A stretch of DNA of 64,000 nucleotides from Mactromeris polynyma. Lineage: Eukaryota; Mollusca; Bivalvia; Venerida; Mactridae. Numbering within the stretch: position 1 is the first letter of the stretch; every line of letters begins with the position of its first letter. The stretch is taken from the NCBI GenBank assembly GCA_032209605.1, contig JASFXZ010000001.1, forward strand, positions 124,001-188,000. Reading direction: 5' to 3'. The notes beneath the pieces are model-generated. The model made no database searches. It was given only the letters and a program-made list of their open reading frames with translations, and was not told where the DNA came from. Below, one piece after another: positions 10,501-22,232 of the stretch. Made by a program: the position numbers and the translations under genes.

Positions 10501-13500
10501 TAATATTTAACACTGTTGGATCAATATCAGTATCTACTGATTTCTTCATCTAAACAAGCGATTGATTTGATTATCGATTGGTGATTTGTTCCATGCTGAT
10601 ATCACATATCAATATGTGTTAAACATGTTTATTCAAATATGTATCGTTAGGTCATAAGGATACCCGCTGACACTAGTACTCCCAGCCTCGTTTTGGGAGA
10701 GAGGCTGATACCCGGAAGTGACGACAAACATTTCTGCAAGCCAACGGATGTTGCAGTAACTTCCGGTGGAGATTTCTTCGTTGCCGATGGGTATGTACAT
10801 GTCATTACAAAAATTCCAAGATATAATAATTTTGTTGAAATTATAGGCCTAACTTTCTTACAATAAGTTGTTTTATAATGTTCTAATACTTTCATACTTG
10901 TAAAAATCTTTTGTGAGAAGAGAAATGACCTAGTCGACAAAATTAAGCAATAAACAAGTACTGTATTGTATCATTGTTCTATTATCACATATATCACCGC
11001 AAAACTTCGACATTTCTGGGACAGCAATACATCAGTTTCATTTATTAAATTTACAAACATACATACAGGGTGTTAAAAAAGTTTGTTCACAAAGCTCGAA
11101 TTTCGATAAAATGAAAATAATGCTGTGCACACTGGCTTAATTTCGTAAAATCTAAACTGTAGCGTTTCATGAATATCTATTTCATATTGAACTTTCATGC
11201 AGAAGTAAACTATTGATATATAGCGACATAGATGGGATGAGCAATTAAAATAATACTAAAATTCAAACTTTGTGAACGAACATTTTTAACACTCTGTATA
11301 CGTATATACAGTAAGTGGCTCGGATTTAAAAATCATAGTTATGCCCTGAAACACTTTTCATATTGATCACCCTATGTTAAACAATTATAATCATTAATTA
11401 TTTCGGCTTTTCATTAAAAACCGTAACAAATTGCTCATTATGCATTGGTTCATTTGATCATTATAGTCAAAAGATTATGATATGGGTCTGTGTAAAATAA
11501 AACAATGTCTTTGAGTTTATCGTACATTTTAATTCCATATGACCAGCTGACAATGACTAATTGGAGAACTCATTTGAGTGAAGTATCTGTAGTATATGCG
11601 TCAATATCTAGTATATTAGTAAAAAAACACATGTTAAAATCTCAACTGAAAATGTATTTCCACTTTACCACATACAACTACAATCGGACCTCGTTTATTC
11701 CACAACCTTTTATCCGAATATTCGGTTTCATCCGAAATAAATATCAGGTCCCGATGTATCTTCGTATGCACGTCGAATAGAAATGGCCTATTCGAAACTA
11801 TGAATTATTGAATAAAATTTCGGACCCGGTGAATTTGAATGAAGGAGGTTCTACTGTATATAATAATGAGGAAAGGGCTGTGTATTTCCTGAACTGTCTG
11901 GTAGTGATGGATGACGCGATTATCGAAAATAATCGAAAAATCGTCGCTAGGCATCCGACGTCGGCGACAATCGATTATGAACTGCAATAATCGATTATAA
12001 TCGGAAATTTTGACTGAAGTGTTATTTCAACAAGAGGATATTATATATATTCAAATTTTAAACTAATAAACCCGGATATACTTTCAAATCTCAAATCTAG
12101 TCAATACATACATGTACAAAACTGATCCGATAATCGATTATGAAATTTGTCCGATTATCCATCACTAAAGACAGTTGTGTTACGAGGAGGAGTATGCTTG
12201 ACTTCGAGTGTCCTACATTTCTCAACTTATGGTGTCGAGTCAAGTTGATAGTGGTTACCATTTTCAATGTTCTATACACAGATTCAGTATTCAAAATTGG
12301 TTCTATTTCAGATACTGTAATGGGCGAATCATGAAATTTTCCAGCAACGGAACACTGTTGGCAAAATGGGGACATGCATCCAGTGGTAAGGTTTATAAGT
12401 TTGTCTAATAATGTATTCCCACTAGACCATCCCAATTCTTCACCCCTCCAGACATTGTCTAGCGAATGTGGCGTTCTCTTCAACTACTTAATCTTTGTAT
12501 TGAAAGATACGTGTAGTTTATATTTTGTCGATAATAAACTTTATGTTCTGTTCTGTTCATGTTACATGTATACACAACAATTTAAGAACATGAATATACT
12601 TTCATCATGTAGTATTTAATGGGGAAAACATCGTTTGAATATGTGAAATCGTGTTCTTTCAAAACTGAAATATTTGTGAGTAATAGTATTAATTGCTTTG
12701 CGCTATGGCGTAACCATCGTTACATTTAATTTGATACAGTCCGTTTTAATAAAGATATCCGGCATGATAAGTTATAGGATCCTTATCAAAGTTCACTGAT
12801 TTTTGTTGTCAAATATCGTCCTTTATTACCCTGAAGTCAGATGATCGAATATTTCATCACTTTTGACACATTACGAGCGTTCAAGACATTAAACTACGGA
12901 ATCCTGTTAGGACCACCGCGATCTCGGCCCTCGCCTTTTTAACTGATCAAGAAACGTTTGTTACTTTCTCGTACCTTTTTTCTTTCAAATTGTTAGTACT
13001 TAATATACAAAAACTACTCTGTTTTCATTTGAAATTAGATAAAGAAAACGCGAGTTTCCATCACAAATCTCGTGTGCTTTTTCCAATCTCCCTGATTAGT
13101 GAAAAAGATGCGCCGAAGTAAATGTCAAATCTCGCATTTATAATATTTTCTTGATCAATTGAAAAAGGCGAGAGGCGAGATCGCGATGGCCCTAACAGTA
13201 TTTCGTATGTTTGATACTTTAAAATCTAACCATAATGCAAACGTGCAGTATGCTAAAATGATGAGCGATCAATTGTTGCACCTTCTTTGTTCATCTTCGA
13301 GTTCCGTCAGTCCGTTTCATACGTTTATATTGATGATCTGACATATTAATACAAGCAATTATTAAGTATACATATTCATAGGCATTCATATTTCAGAGTC
13401 ATCAGCTTATTCCGACTTTGGCAGATTGATATTACATTGACAAGCTCGCCATTCTTGTGTTGCCTTATTTAGAATATTGGTCTGCTATTAAGCATCGGTT

Positions 13501-16500
13501 TTATAGTGAGTTCAATTAGCGGTCAACAATATATGGACCTTATTCATATACACTTAAACCTCAATAATACGACCACCATTGTGACCCTTGAAAACTGGTC
13601 TTATTATTGAGGTGGTCTTAATACTGAGGTTGAATAAAGAGCAAAATAGTGAAAATGGTCTTGAAAATTGTGTTCTTGATTTTGAGGTGGTCTTATTATT
13701 GAGGCGGACTTTCAGTGATGTTTTACTGTAAAAACAAATCTTGTTTTATCCCGAAAAATGTGTAAGGTCAACGTTCTCAATGTAAGAAGTTTGTTAAGCA
13801 TTTTTCTCAGTGATATTGTCTGTTCATTTGGATCCATTAATCCGCTGTTGACAGATGGAATTGTTGACGGGAGGCCAAAACCCGAACGAATATAGCTATA
13901 TAGATCTATCACATTGCACCGGAATTTTTGTCTTGAATCATAGAACCACGGTGCTGATTATAGTGTGATATTTGCTGTAATAAGTACTTTGGTTACACGC
14001 TCATTACTCACATTTAATCGATTCATTAAGCACCAAAATCACAATTATTTATGCCAGTCATTCGGTTCAAATCGGACTATTATTTAAATACAATGTTCTT
14101 AGAGATAACGTCATTTTTTCAGTATGTAGCCTAATTCTAAAATGTCGGATAAAGAAATACATAATGTACAATTTTTCGTTATTATTTCAATGGTAAATAG
14201 TTTATACAGTAAAACCTCGCCTAGCGACCACCTCAATAATAAGGCCACCTCAAAATTGAGACCACAATTTTCGAGTTCATTTAAACTGTTTTGTTCTTTA
14301 ATCAACCTCAATATTAAGACCAACTTATAAGAAGACCAGTTTTCAGGGGTCCAAAAGGTGGTCTTATTATTAAGATTTATCTGTACTAATAATGAGTGAG
14401 GAAAAATATTAATAATGGTTTCCAATTTCTATTCACAGGAGCGTTGCCTGGTAACGATCAATTTCAGATACCTCATAGCCTCGCTTTGGATGAATCACGT
14501 GATACGTTGTGTGTTGCTGACAGAGAAAATGGCCGGTATGTCATTAACATGTTTCATTGATGATATATTTAGAAATTCGACAGAATATTGTCTCATAATG
14601 ATTTAATAGTCAATAAGTCACATTTGACAAATTACAAGGATCAACTCAGACAAAACCTTGTTTTAATATTTCTAAGTATGTTTATTTCTTTAATATGAAC
14701 TTGTTTCAACCATGAAATATATTGTCATCCGTCTTTGCAACAATTTAACATAAGTTATAGTCACGAACTATTATTCAGTCAAAGTTAGCTACACCAAAGT
14801 ATGCAGTAGTAAGTTGTAAGTGGGTTGAAAATATGGACAAAATCCTAAATCGCAAGTTTTAAGACTGGTTCTATATTTTGATCATGACACTGATAGATTG
14901 ACTGTACATATCTAAATTCGAAACTGTCTGAAACTTAACCTTTGTCTGTCGTACAAACCTGCGGAGTAATTTATACGGAAACGGTGAATCATAACGTCGT
15001 AGACAAGTAAATCTCTTACGAAACATTCGTAAATTATCGTTGTAGTCATAGGTATATGTTATTTAAGTTTTTTTGATGTGACACATATGTTATATATGTT
15101 CGAGGTATATATATAATATATGAAAGATATCACTAAATGCACATTTTTGCCTCAAAAAATACGGTTGTGTGAACCAAAAAATGAACAACACCTATTTATT
15201 GCAAAATACTGCAATATTATAATTCATTTCCTTAACATCATATCTGGCAATTATCTGGTTAATCACTCGTGTTCAATTAGATTTGTACATGACCAATTTA
15301 GCACTGTATCCAAATATTAAACAAGATGGCTATACATGTAGTACAACACGTGTCTTTAGAGTAAAGCATACATATAGTGGGTGATGTTTAGGCTACCTAT
15401 TGTAGTAAATCATTCAAAATGATCGAGAGAAAACCTGTATTTAAAGTTCACCACCAGGATATCATATCCCTGAAAACATTTTGATAATGGGCCTTTAAGT
15501 AAAGAAAACATCCATGGTAAAGTAGTGACTTTTCCAGCTATTAGGATGGAGAAACATCCCATGTTATTGATTTTGATATTGCTTTTCTTACTATAGTCGG
15601 ACCTCGTTCAGTCGATTTCATCGGGTCCGAAATTTTGTTTCGAACAATACATGGTTTCGAATAGCCCATTTCAATTCGACGTGCGTAAGAAGATACATCG
15701 GGATAATATTTTGGATTATACCGAGTATTCGGATAGAAGGTGGTCGAATAAACGAGGTCCGACTGTACATACAAATTCGAAAAATCAGATTTTCTTGTTC
15801 ATCAAAATGTGTCTTGTCTATTTAGGTACAAAGAAATGTTTAATACAAATAACTGCTTTAAGCGATTTTTTTATGAAGTATGTTTGAGTAAGTTCCCCTG
15901 TAATGCGAAATTTCGCAAAATTATGACACGAGAAGATATTTTCTCAATTTGTGACAAAAACATTAAATCACTTTAATCCACTGACTTAGTAACCTAAATA
16001 CAACAATGCAATAAATGGTTCATAGCTTACATTGGGTAATTATAGTATACACATACACATAAGTCATGAATATTACACGTCAAGAAAAACGATTAGTTGA
16101 GGAGGTGATTACGAATATAATGAAAACACCTGGATAAAATAATATTTCATGTGATGTCAAGAAATGGTGTTCTTTAAAAATGCATGATTGATGTGTGACA
16201 ATGTGAACTTCGTGGCGTCTTAACATCTACCTGCTGGGTGGTATGTGTATGTTCTAGAATTGTCCCCGAGCCTTTTTCATTACTCTTTCAGAGTAATTCC
16301 AATGGATGAAGCCATTTTGTAGGCATTTAATGAAACGTTTAATTTCATTGGTTAGTCACACATGTACAAATGATCTCATTGGTCAAAACGCCCCGGATAT
16401 TACCAGTATGTAATGGATGCGATTTTTATTGACATATCATGTTAAGGTAAACATATGTCGGTAATTAAGTATTCTATAAATAAACGAGTAATTCTTTTCG

Positions 16501-19500
16501 AGTTCGTTATATGCGATATTCACTAAGTTTCACTGATATTTACTGGTTTATTAATAGCAACAGGGGAATTCCAATAAGTTTTCTTTGTACGGCAGTCAGT
16601 TTTTGTCGAAACGCGTTTTGGATGACTATGAAAGCGGTTCAGTGACAGTCTGAGATCATTTCACGTCAGCATCAAACGATAGATATAAACATCGGTTAAA
16701 TATTCTTATTTCTTGCAATTATACATATACATGTACTTATGTTTTAATCGGTATAAGGGATATACATGTATTGACAAATATGCAACACAACCATCGGTTC
16801 TGTTACAAAATGATGTTTGCAATTCATATGCATATATGTACACGCATATAACTCCTTATGCTGTGTACAGTAAAACATCAATAATAAGACCACTCATAGA
16901 ACCCTTGAAAACTGGTCTTCTTATTAAGGTGGTCTTAATATTGAGGTTGAGTAAAGAGCAAAATAGCGAAAATGGACTTGAAAATTGTGTTCTTAATTAT
17001 GAGGTGGTCTTATCATTGATGTGACCTTTAAGTGAGGTTTTACTGTACATCGAGGATTGAAAGCGAAACTGATCTATTTGTATACAATTAAAGAAGCATA
17101 TAGACTTGTTTTGCTCCAGTCGTCTATTATAATATACATTGTAGGCTACTTGCCGATAGCATTGACTGCCACAATGACATTTTTTACATTAAGGTGACTT
17201 GTGACAATCTCAGACGCCGCAACACTTTGTTTAATGAGTTTTACATCAAACGCATGGATAGCTTTTGTACATTTTTATTGTCATAAGCGACCTTCTGGGT
17301 ACTTACAATAGTAATAATTGTCCTGAAATAATGAGTGAAGTCGCGTGCAAACGACATTGCCCGGGTCGTTAGGAAGATAGTCTGCTTTTGTCTATTTCTT
17401 ACGCTGTGTAATCGGCCGATACATGAAAGCTTTGAAATGAAGAAGCAGACGAATATATAGTGGCGTGTTTAATTATTCGCATGAAATTTCGCCCCGAGAC
17501 TTTTCATCCCTTCATGTTTCGCCCCCGGATATTTTGTAACAAATTGAATCAAGTCCAATTGAATTAGCCCGTTGACCAAATAGAGTGATATTGAATGAGG
17601 AGTAGGTATATTATATGCACATGTACTATCTGAAGTATCCATTTAGCTAATTAGCGTGGTATAATGGACATAAATATTCACTTTGACCTGACGTAAATGT
17701 CCTTGACACAATGAACGTGTCACCGTTTTCTCTCACGTTTCAGTAATGATGAATATATAATTGGTAAAGACAAAATGGTTTTTACGAGCGCTGCATAACT
17801 AATTGGACAATCAATTGATTTAATATTACGTAATGAGATGTTTTATATTAATATCCGACCTAGTATCAACAATGTTCAATTGTTGATTGATTATTAATGA
17901 TGTAATTAAAGATAATAATAGCAATTTGCTCTGTACATTTTGTGAGTCAGAAAGTCCGCAAATCGGCGATTTCAGACGTTTCGCGGACAGAAATGTTAAC
18001 AAATCACCGAAATTAGTACGGTTATATTTCATAATAATTATATACATGTAGGATATAAAAGTATACATATGTGAACGAGAACTTTTTAGGTTGACTTTGT
18101 TGAATTCTTAAAACTCGAAAATATATCCTCGTCGCAAGTTTTACCACTTTACAGTACACCCTATCACAATATGTTAGAATGACATTAATACTAAACAGAT
18201 ACATATGTACAGTACCATGTAACAAGCACACGTTTGTTGTAAACATGAATCCGTGCAAATAGGTAAATATTTCATATAATGATGAAGACATTTCACGACC
18301 TTGTGTAAAATCATTTTTTTCAACAACCAAAGGTTAGCCCCGAAACAAAATATACTCGGAATCAGAATATAAACTAAGAAAACGGTAAATAATAAGCTTT
18401 ACATACAATTAAAAACTCGCTTTTATCATTTTCATTAAAAAAAACGACCGATTATTTAAAAGAAGACTATATATTATACTGGTGACCTTAACACTGAATG
18501 ACAGATGTGTAAAGAGATGAGCGTAAATGGCGTTTTGTTCATTTGTTACGATTACGATTGACAAATTAAATTACATGACATCTCATCGTCATAATGCAGT
18601 ATAGCTTTGACAACAGTTATATACTCCATCTGTTACGTGTTCTGAATAATTATTACTGTAACTTGAGTGATCTTAACTGTTTTTTTAACAAACTCTACAA
18701 CGACATTGAAATGCAATTTTGAACAAGACTGAACGTCATTTATTATAATATGCTCAATAAAAAGTCCTACCCACTATACATATCAATTGTTGTTCACCCC
18801 TCTGTGGTGCAAATGTCCAAATTATATAGGGCTTTTATTACGTGCAAATGAAAATATTTACTTAGAAGAAGATAATGTTGAAATGAGACCAAGTTAACTC
18901 GACGAAAACATAACCATTTAGGTTTCATGTCGATGTATATTTCAACTTGCTGTATAACATATTTCTGGGTACCGACGTGACAAATGAATTGAACACGTGT
19001 CTTTGATATACATGTTTGCCCGCATGAACTCCGTACTTGACTCTTGACCTGATGTGGCCCCCAGGGGACGTGACAAACTGCACTATTACACTCATTTTGG
19101 GAGGCAAATTAGTGTCACAAGGTATATGATAGATTAACTGTAATTATATATTTTGTTCCGAGCAATTGTCCTTTCAAACACATCTTGACCGATCACATTG
19201 ACATGAAATAGCGACTGGTGTACTCAAGTGCTTTCGCTTGCCGTTATAATGTACCCGAGAAGTGTGCTTCTTACACCAACCGGTACGATATCAAAATTAT
19301 CATACATGAAATGTATCATATCTGGGTGATATAACATTATACATCGAATTCCATACAGTTCCATATACATTATGCTACTAAGAAATATGCTGAATATAGT
19401 TATGTATTATTTGCATTACTTTTAGTACTCATATCTACATGGCATTATTATCTATGTGACCTTTGTTGTTTTACAGGATACAGTGTTTTAGTGCTGGTAC

Positions 19501-22232
19501 CAACGGCACAAAGACTGGAGAATTCCTTCATGGATTCGAACCCGGAAGAGGAACCATCTATGCCATAGAGTTTGACCAAACCGGTAAGTTCACTCAAAAT
19601 CTGAGAGTTCACTCAAATTATCTGAGATTTACTTCAGATGTTATTAGTCGCACTCAAATAATTGAGATTGGTCTGTTGCACAGGTAATATTTAAGAATAC
19701 CTCTAGGAAACACTCAATTGAGCGAAAACTCTAATTTGAGTTTGAGGAAACGTATGTATTTGAGTTTTTCCGGTGCCGAATTTACCTGTTCATACAGACG
19801 AAGATAGACGAAATTCTTAACATAAGTACATACATTGGCTCCTGAGATTTGTTATCGTTGAGATTCTGTAGGTTTTTGGCGAGACCATTAAATATCTGTC
19901 AAGATAGAATCCTGGGCATATCAGCCGCGTATGTCATATGAGTCAGCGGGTTGTCTGTCATTTGTCTCTGGAAACGTTGAGTAGAACTTATATATCATAT
20001 CATGTTTCCGAGCCATAGACGTGGTGAGGTCAGGTGCACGATCTGACGTCACCGATGTGAAATGTTTCGTACTTAGGAAACGGATATTGAACTGTAACCT
20101 CGAAACACACGATGATAATTTGTAAATGTGACAGGCTACTCGTTAAATCACATGCAATATCATGCACATCCAATCGGACGTATTACACTGAATAAATAGT
20201 GAATGTCTGTGTAGCATGATATTTACCTTTTAAACAATAAATCCGTGTATAAATATCATACATAAGCATGATTATCGTGACAATTGAATAAATTTCATCA
20301 GAATGTTAGCGTGAAATTAACCAATTAGTAGGTATGCATGATTTTGTAAAAGTAGTCATGACTAAATAGGAACGGGACCGTTCATCACCGAGACAAATGC
20401 ATTTCTGACATTTAAAACGTGTTCAGTGTTAAACGATTGATGACTACTAGTTGGTAACACAGGAAGCAGTTTAATAGAAGTTGTAAGAACTTGTTTCACT
20501 ATCGGTGCAAAATAAATACAGTAAATACCTGAAACGCTTGAAAACTGGTCTTCTTATTGAGGCTGAATAAAGAGCAAAACCGTGAAAATGGACTTGTGGA
20601 ATTGTGTTCTTTATTTCGAGGTGGTCTTATTATTGATGTGGTCTTTAAAATAGGGTTTACTGTGTACGTAAACAAGCATCATTAAAGCAATAACCTGTCT
20701 TCGACAGCAGTTTGCAGTTCACAAAAAGTGTTGCCCTAGTGATGTTGCACCGTACGTAACACTGTGTCTCCCTTTTTCTAATTTTTGCTAGATCTACAGC
20801 TATATATTCCCATGACATTTATCAAACAACTTTGGTGATGTCGATGAGAAAATGTTAGTAATACATAGGCAATATTGATCCGTAGGTCGTGAGTTTGAGT
20901 CCCACTAAAGCCGATTGAAACGTGATCTTAAAATTACTTAAATTAGGCGTGAGTATTGGAAGCAGGCATCGTGAGTGATTAGTATGTGTAGTACACTAGT
21001 TTCACAATCGATGTGAAATAAATGAAGCAACTTCCAACACATTTCTCTTTCCATTTCCCTTTTATGATCAGTCAGACAAGGTAACCGTGAACATATTTAC
21101 AAAAAGTATTATTCGTGGATGACTGATTTGTTTCTACGCATTGTACGTTTGATATTTCAGGTGATAAATTGTACGTAGTGAATGGACCTGGTATCGGTAT
21201 TGTGGAAGGTTTCACACTGGACAATAATGGTAACATCCTAGAGACATGGGGACCAACCAACCAGGTAAAAGAACTCTATGTTACATTGATAAAAGCTAGA
21301 AAGAATATACACTTGGATCAACAAACGTCGACATCGCATCCCTCCCCGTTTTATGTCTAAGTTTATAGTATGAAAGCCAACCGATATAAAATGTCTTTTA
21401 AAGCGACATGGTTTTCTCTCTCTATTTTAGATGGTTAGTTGTATGTTAGATTCCAAACACCTAAATTGCATTTCATTCTACAAACAGACTTTCTGTTAGT
21501 TTGATATTAAAATGTTTGTAAACCGAATGTAGCCGAATTTAGACACAAAACGAAAGTAGGAATTTTGAAAATCGTAGATGGTGTTCTAATTTTTTTTTCA
21601 CTATGAACAGGTTATGACATTATGTTTCACTAAACCTAACGTTTCTTATACGTGTTTCAATACCAGAGATTATCACATTCGACAATTTATGCCAATTTAT
21701 GGGCTCTTCAGTAACGGCAAAGTTTCTTTGATGGAGTTGGGACTAAAATGTCAAATTCAGCGAAGTAAAAATAAGTTTTGTCAGCAATAATGTCATTCCT
21801 TACCAACTATGTGAAAACAGTGTTCTACATACTTGAATACCTAAATACGATATGTCGCTTTAATTAAATTGGCAATCGCCGTTATATTGACTCGGACTCA
21901 AGATGTGTATGTATCGTATGCCTAAGGTTTGAGGGTATAGGATTATGACAGTCATATAACAAATATATAGACAATAATTGCACGAAAGGGTATCCGAAAA
22001 AAAAATGCATTTATCAGTATTTTAGAATCATCTGTCTTGGCAAACGTTTATCAATATATGTGTACATTATATCTATTTTAAGACCATTGAATATCGATTT
22101 CAGGACTTCCCTGGTCAACCTCATGACGTCACTGTATCTCGTGCTAATGGTGTATATGTGGGAGACATCGGTTATCCGTCACGTGTATGGAAATTCAACC
22201 GCCGAACTGTGTCTCCGGTTGTCGGAAAGTAG
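7300..22232 (+). CDS. PAL: Peptidyl-alpha-hydroxyglycine alpha-amidating lyase (PAL), 9 exons, 5' incomplete
   Basis: PAL cleaves peptidyl-alpha-hydroxyglycine to the amidated peptide and glyoxylate in the secretory pathway, the last step of neuropeptide amidation after PHM. Exons 7300-7523, 8440-8553, 9699-9771, 10651-10790, 12312-12385, 14439-14535, 19477-19583, 21161-21264 and 22104-22232 have GT/AG borders and compatible phases, and join into 353 residues plus TAG. Seen in the joined protein: FHRAD (Arg67, equivalent of rat Arg533); MPHGL (His118), IPHSLAL (His221) and QPHD (His318), matching the three zinc histidines; GYCNGR (Tyr185, the catalytic Tyr654 equivalent); cysteines 166/186 and 233/244 matching the two rat PAL disulfides; and CVADRENGR. 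The six-bladed NHL-like propeller appears complete. The residue before the last zinc motif is Gln where rat PAL has Met784. The chain stops soon after the last blade, so there is no membrane or cytosolic tail. Signal peptide and upstream exons are missing; whether this is PAL alone or bifunctional PAM cannot be decided here. Confidence 0.93.
7524..8439 (+). other. PAL intron a
   Basis: Holds one inverted-repeat element (7563-7684). I see nothing else supportable. Confidence 0.6.
7563..7684. mobile_element. MITE family C (pogo/Tigger-like ends), shortened
   Basis: After TA it begins cagtcgagtaatacatgg and ends aacgaggtccgactg. It shares the inner segment ggtttcgaatagtccatttt with the copy at 15594-15765. 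In PAL intron a. Confidence 0.7.
8440..8553 (+). CDS. PAL: PAL exon b
   Basis: Acceptor gttttgcag, donor gtaagt. Residues 75-113, including SFGPMNEFNGALGPI and the strand VLITVDPQTGDKI. The motif LGPI followed by a V-D-P strand is typical of PAL (rat GLGPIEEDTILVIDP). It begins with the last base of the split Trp codon. Confidence 0.9.
8554..9698 (+). other. PAL intron b
   Basis: Unique-looking AT-rich sequence with no repeat element or second gene that I can recognise. Confidence 0.6.
9699..9771 (+). CDS. PAL: PAL exon c (first zinc histidine)
   Basis: Acceptor cattcag, donor gtaaga. Encodes FYMPHGLTIDQDGNRWLTDV then GLHQ, residues 113-137. It closely parallels the rat LPHGLSIDKDGNYWVTDVAL segment and carries the first zinc-binding histidine. 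Confidence 0.92.
9858..9956. repeat. Short diverged tandem repeat in PAL intron c
   Basis: About four diverged units of ttgagttagcgcagggaacc followed by atccg, roughly 30-34 bp each. Confidence 0.5.
10041..10267. repeat. 44-bp tandem array, 5 units, in PAL intron c
   Basis: Five almost identical units of attacaactgaagcattgtt, then tccgtccctgtcacgctttg and aatc. Near-identity suggests recent expansion. Confidence 0.95.
10651..10790 (+). CDS. PAL: PAL exon d
   Basis: Acceptor tcgttag, donor gtatgt. Residues 138-184: VIRIPADTSTPSLVLGERL, then PGSDDKHFCKPTDVAV and FFVADG. The HFC-PTDVAV motif supplies the first disulfide cysteine and a propeller strand, as in rat PAL (HFCQPTDVAV). Confidence 0.92.
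11066..11296. mobile_element. Mariner-type MITE
   Basis: Begins cagggtgttaaaaaagtttg after TA, ends cgaacatttttaacactctg before TA; the ends are a 30-bp inverted repeat. 231 bp, non-coding. In PAL intron d. Confidence 0.8.
11681..11856. mobile_element. MITE family C copy
   Basis: Starts caatcggacctcgtttattc after TA and ends aaggaggttctactg before TA. In PAL intron d. Confidence 0.75.
11892..12177. mobile_element. Inverted-repeat element with TAGTGATGGA ends
   Basis: Left aactgtctggtagtgatgga mirrors right tccatcactaaagacagttg. Inside are several aatcgattat palindromes. The ends resemble hAT-type termini but no 8-bp duplication is evident. 135 bp before PAL exon e. Confidence 0.6.
12312..12385 (+). 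CDS. PAL: PAL exon e (catalytic tyrosine)
   Basis: Acceptor ctatttcag, donor gtaagg. Residues 184-209, GYCNGRIMKFSSNGTLLAKW and the following GHASSG. The Tyr next to Cys is the equivalent of the catalytic rat Tyr654 (GYCNSRI). Confidence 0.92.
12896..13207. mobile_element. MITE with long terminal inverted repeats
   Basis: Left ctgttaggaccaccgcgatc mirrors right gatcgcgatggccctaacag. The arms extend about 55 bp, through cctcgcctttttaactgatc. In PAL intron e. Confidence 0.7.
13551..13728. mobile_element. MITE family A copy
   Basis: TA-flanked element in PAL intron e, inverse orientation relative to 7102-7272; its right end is gatgttttactg. Confidence 0.8.
14207..14383. mobile_element. MITE family A copy
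   Basis: Starts cagtaaaacctcgcctagcg after TA and ends aagatttatctg before TA. It lies 55 bp before PAL exon f. Confidence 0.85.
14439..14535 (+). CDS. PAL: PAL exon f (second zinc histidine)
   Basis: Acceptor attcacag, donor gtatgt. Encodes ALPGNDQFQIPHSLALDES, then DTLCVADRENGR. It contains the second zinc histidine and the first cysteine of the second disulfide. Confidence 0.93.
15594..15765. mobile_element. MITE family C copy
   Basis: Starts tagtcggacctcgttcagtc and ends ataaacgaggtccgactg, flanked by TA. 172 bp with long inverted arms. In PAL intron f. Confidence 0.8.
16868..17045. mobile_element. MITE family A copy
   Basis: Starts cagtaaaacatcaataataa, ends gtgaggttttactg, with TA on both sides. 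In PAL intron f. Confidence 0.85.
19477..19583 (+). CDS. PAL: PAL exon g
   Basis: Acceptor gttttacag, donor gtaagt. Encodes IQCFSAGTNGTKTGEF, then HGFEPGRGTIYAIEFDQTG. The IQCF cysteine pairs with the previous exon's CVADR cysteine in the rat structure. It follows a 4.9-kb intron, the longest in the visible gene. Confidence 0.9.
20440..20518 (+). mobile_element. SINE tail fragment (family S1)
   Basis: tagttggtaacacaggaagc, then ttgtaagaacttgtttcac and aaaataaata, the 3' part of S1. In PAL intron g. Confidence 0.55.
20519..20662. mobile_element. MITE family A, internally shortened copy
   Basis: Starts cagtaaatacc and ends atagggtttactg. Part of the left arm is missing. It is inserted at the 3' end of a SINE tail. 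Confidence 0.75.
20885..21027 (+). mobile_element. tRNA-derived SINE (family S1), diverged
   Basis: Begins with a B-box-like ggtcgtgagtttgagtccca; ends tttcacaatcgatgtgaaat then aaatg, the complement of the tails at 54595 and 63666. In PAL intron g. Confidence 0.6.
21161..21264 (+). CDS. PAL: PAL exon h
   Basis: Acceptor gatatttcag, donor gtaaaa. Encodes DKLYVVNGPG, IVEGFTLDNNGNILETWGP and TNQ, the strand-rich blade that in rat reads LLFAVNGK and VQGFVMNFSNGEI. Ends in phase 0. Confidence 0.9.
22104..22232 (+). CDS. PAL: PAL terminal exon (third zinc histidine)
   Basis: Acceptor gatttcag. Encodes DFPGQPHDVTVSRANGVYVG, then DIGYPSRVWKFNRRTVSPVV, GK and TAG at 22230-22232. QPHD holds the third zinc histidine, with Gln where rat has Met784. 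The short tail after VWKF means a soluble lumenal or secreted enzyme, unlike the membrane form of mammalian PAM. Confidence 0.9.
   Translation, partial: DFPGQPHDVTVSRANGVYVGDIGYPSRVWKFNRRTVSPVVGK

Larger units (their letters stand above)
14536..19476 (+). other. PAL intron f, 4.9 kb
   Basis: Contains two inverted-repeat elements (15594-15765 and 16868-17045). The remainder, including 17046-19476, shows only AT-rich single-copy sequence and simple TA stretches. Confidence 0.6.
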
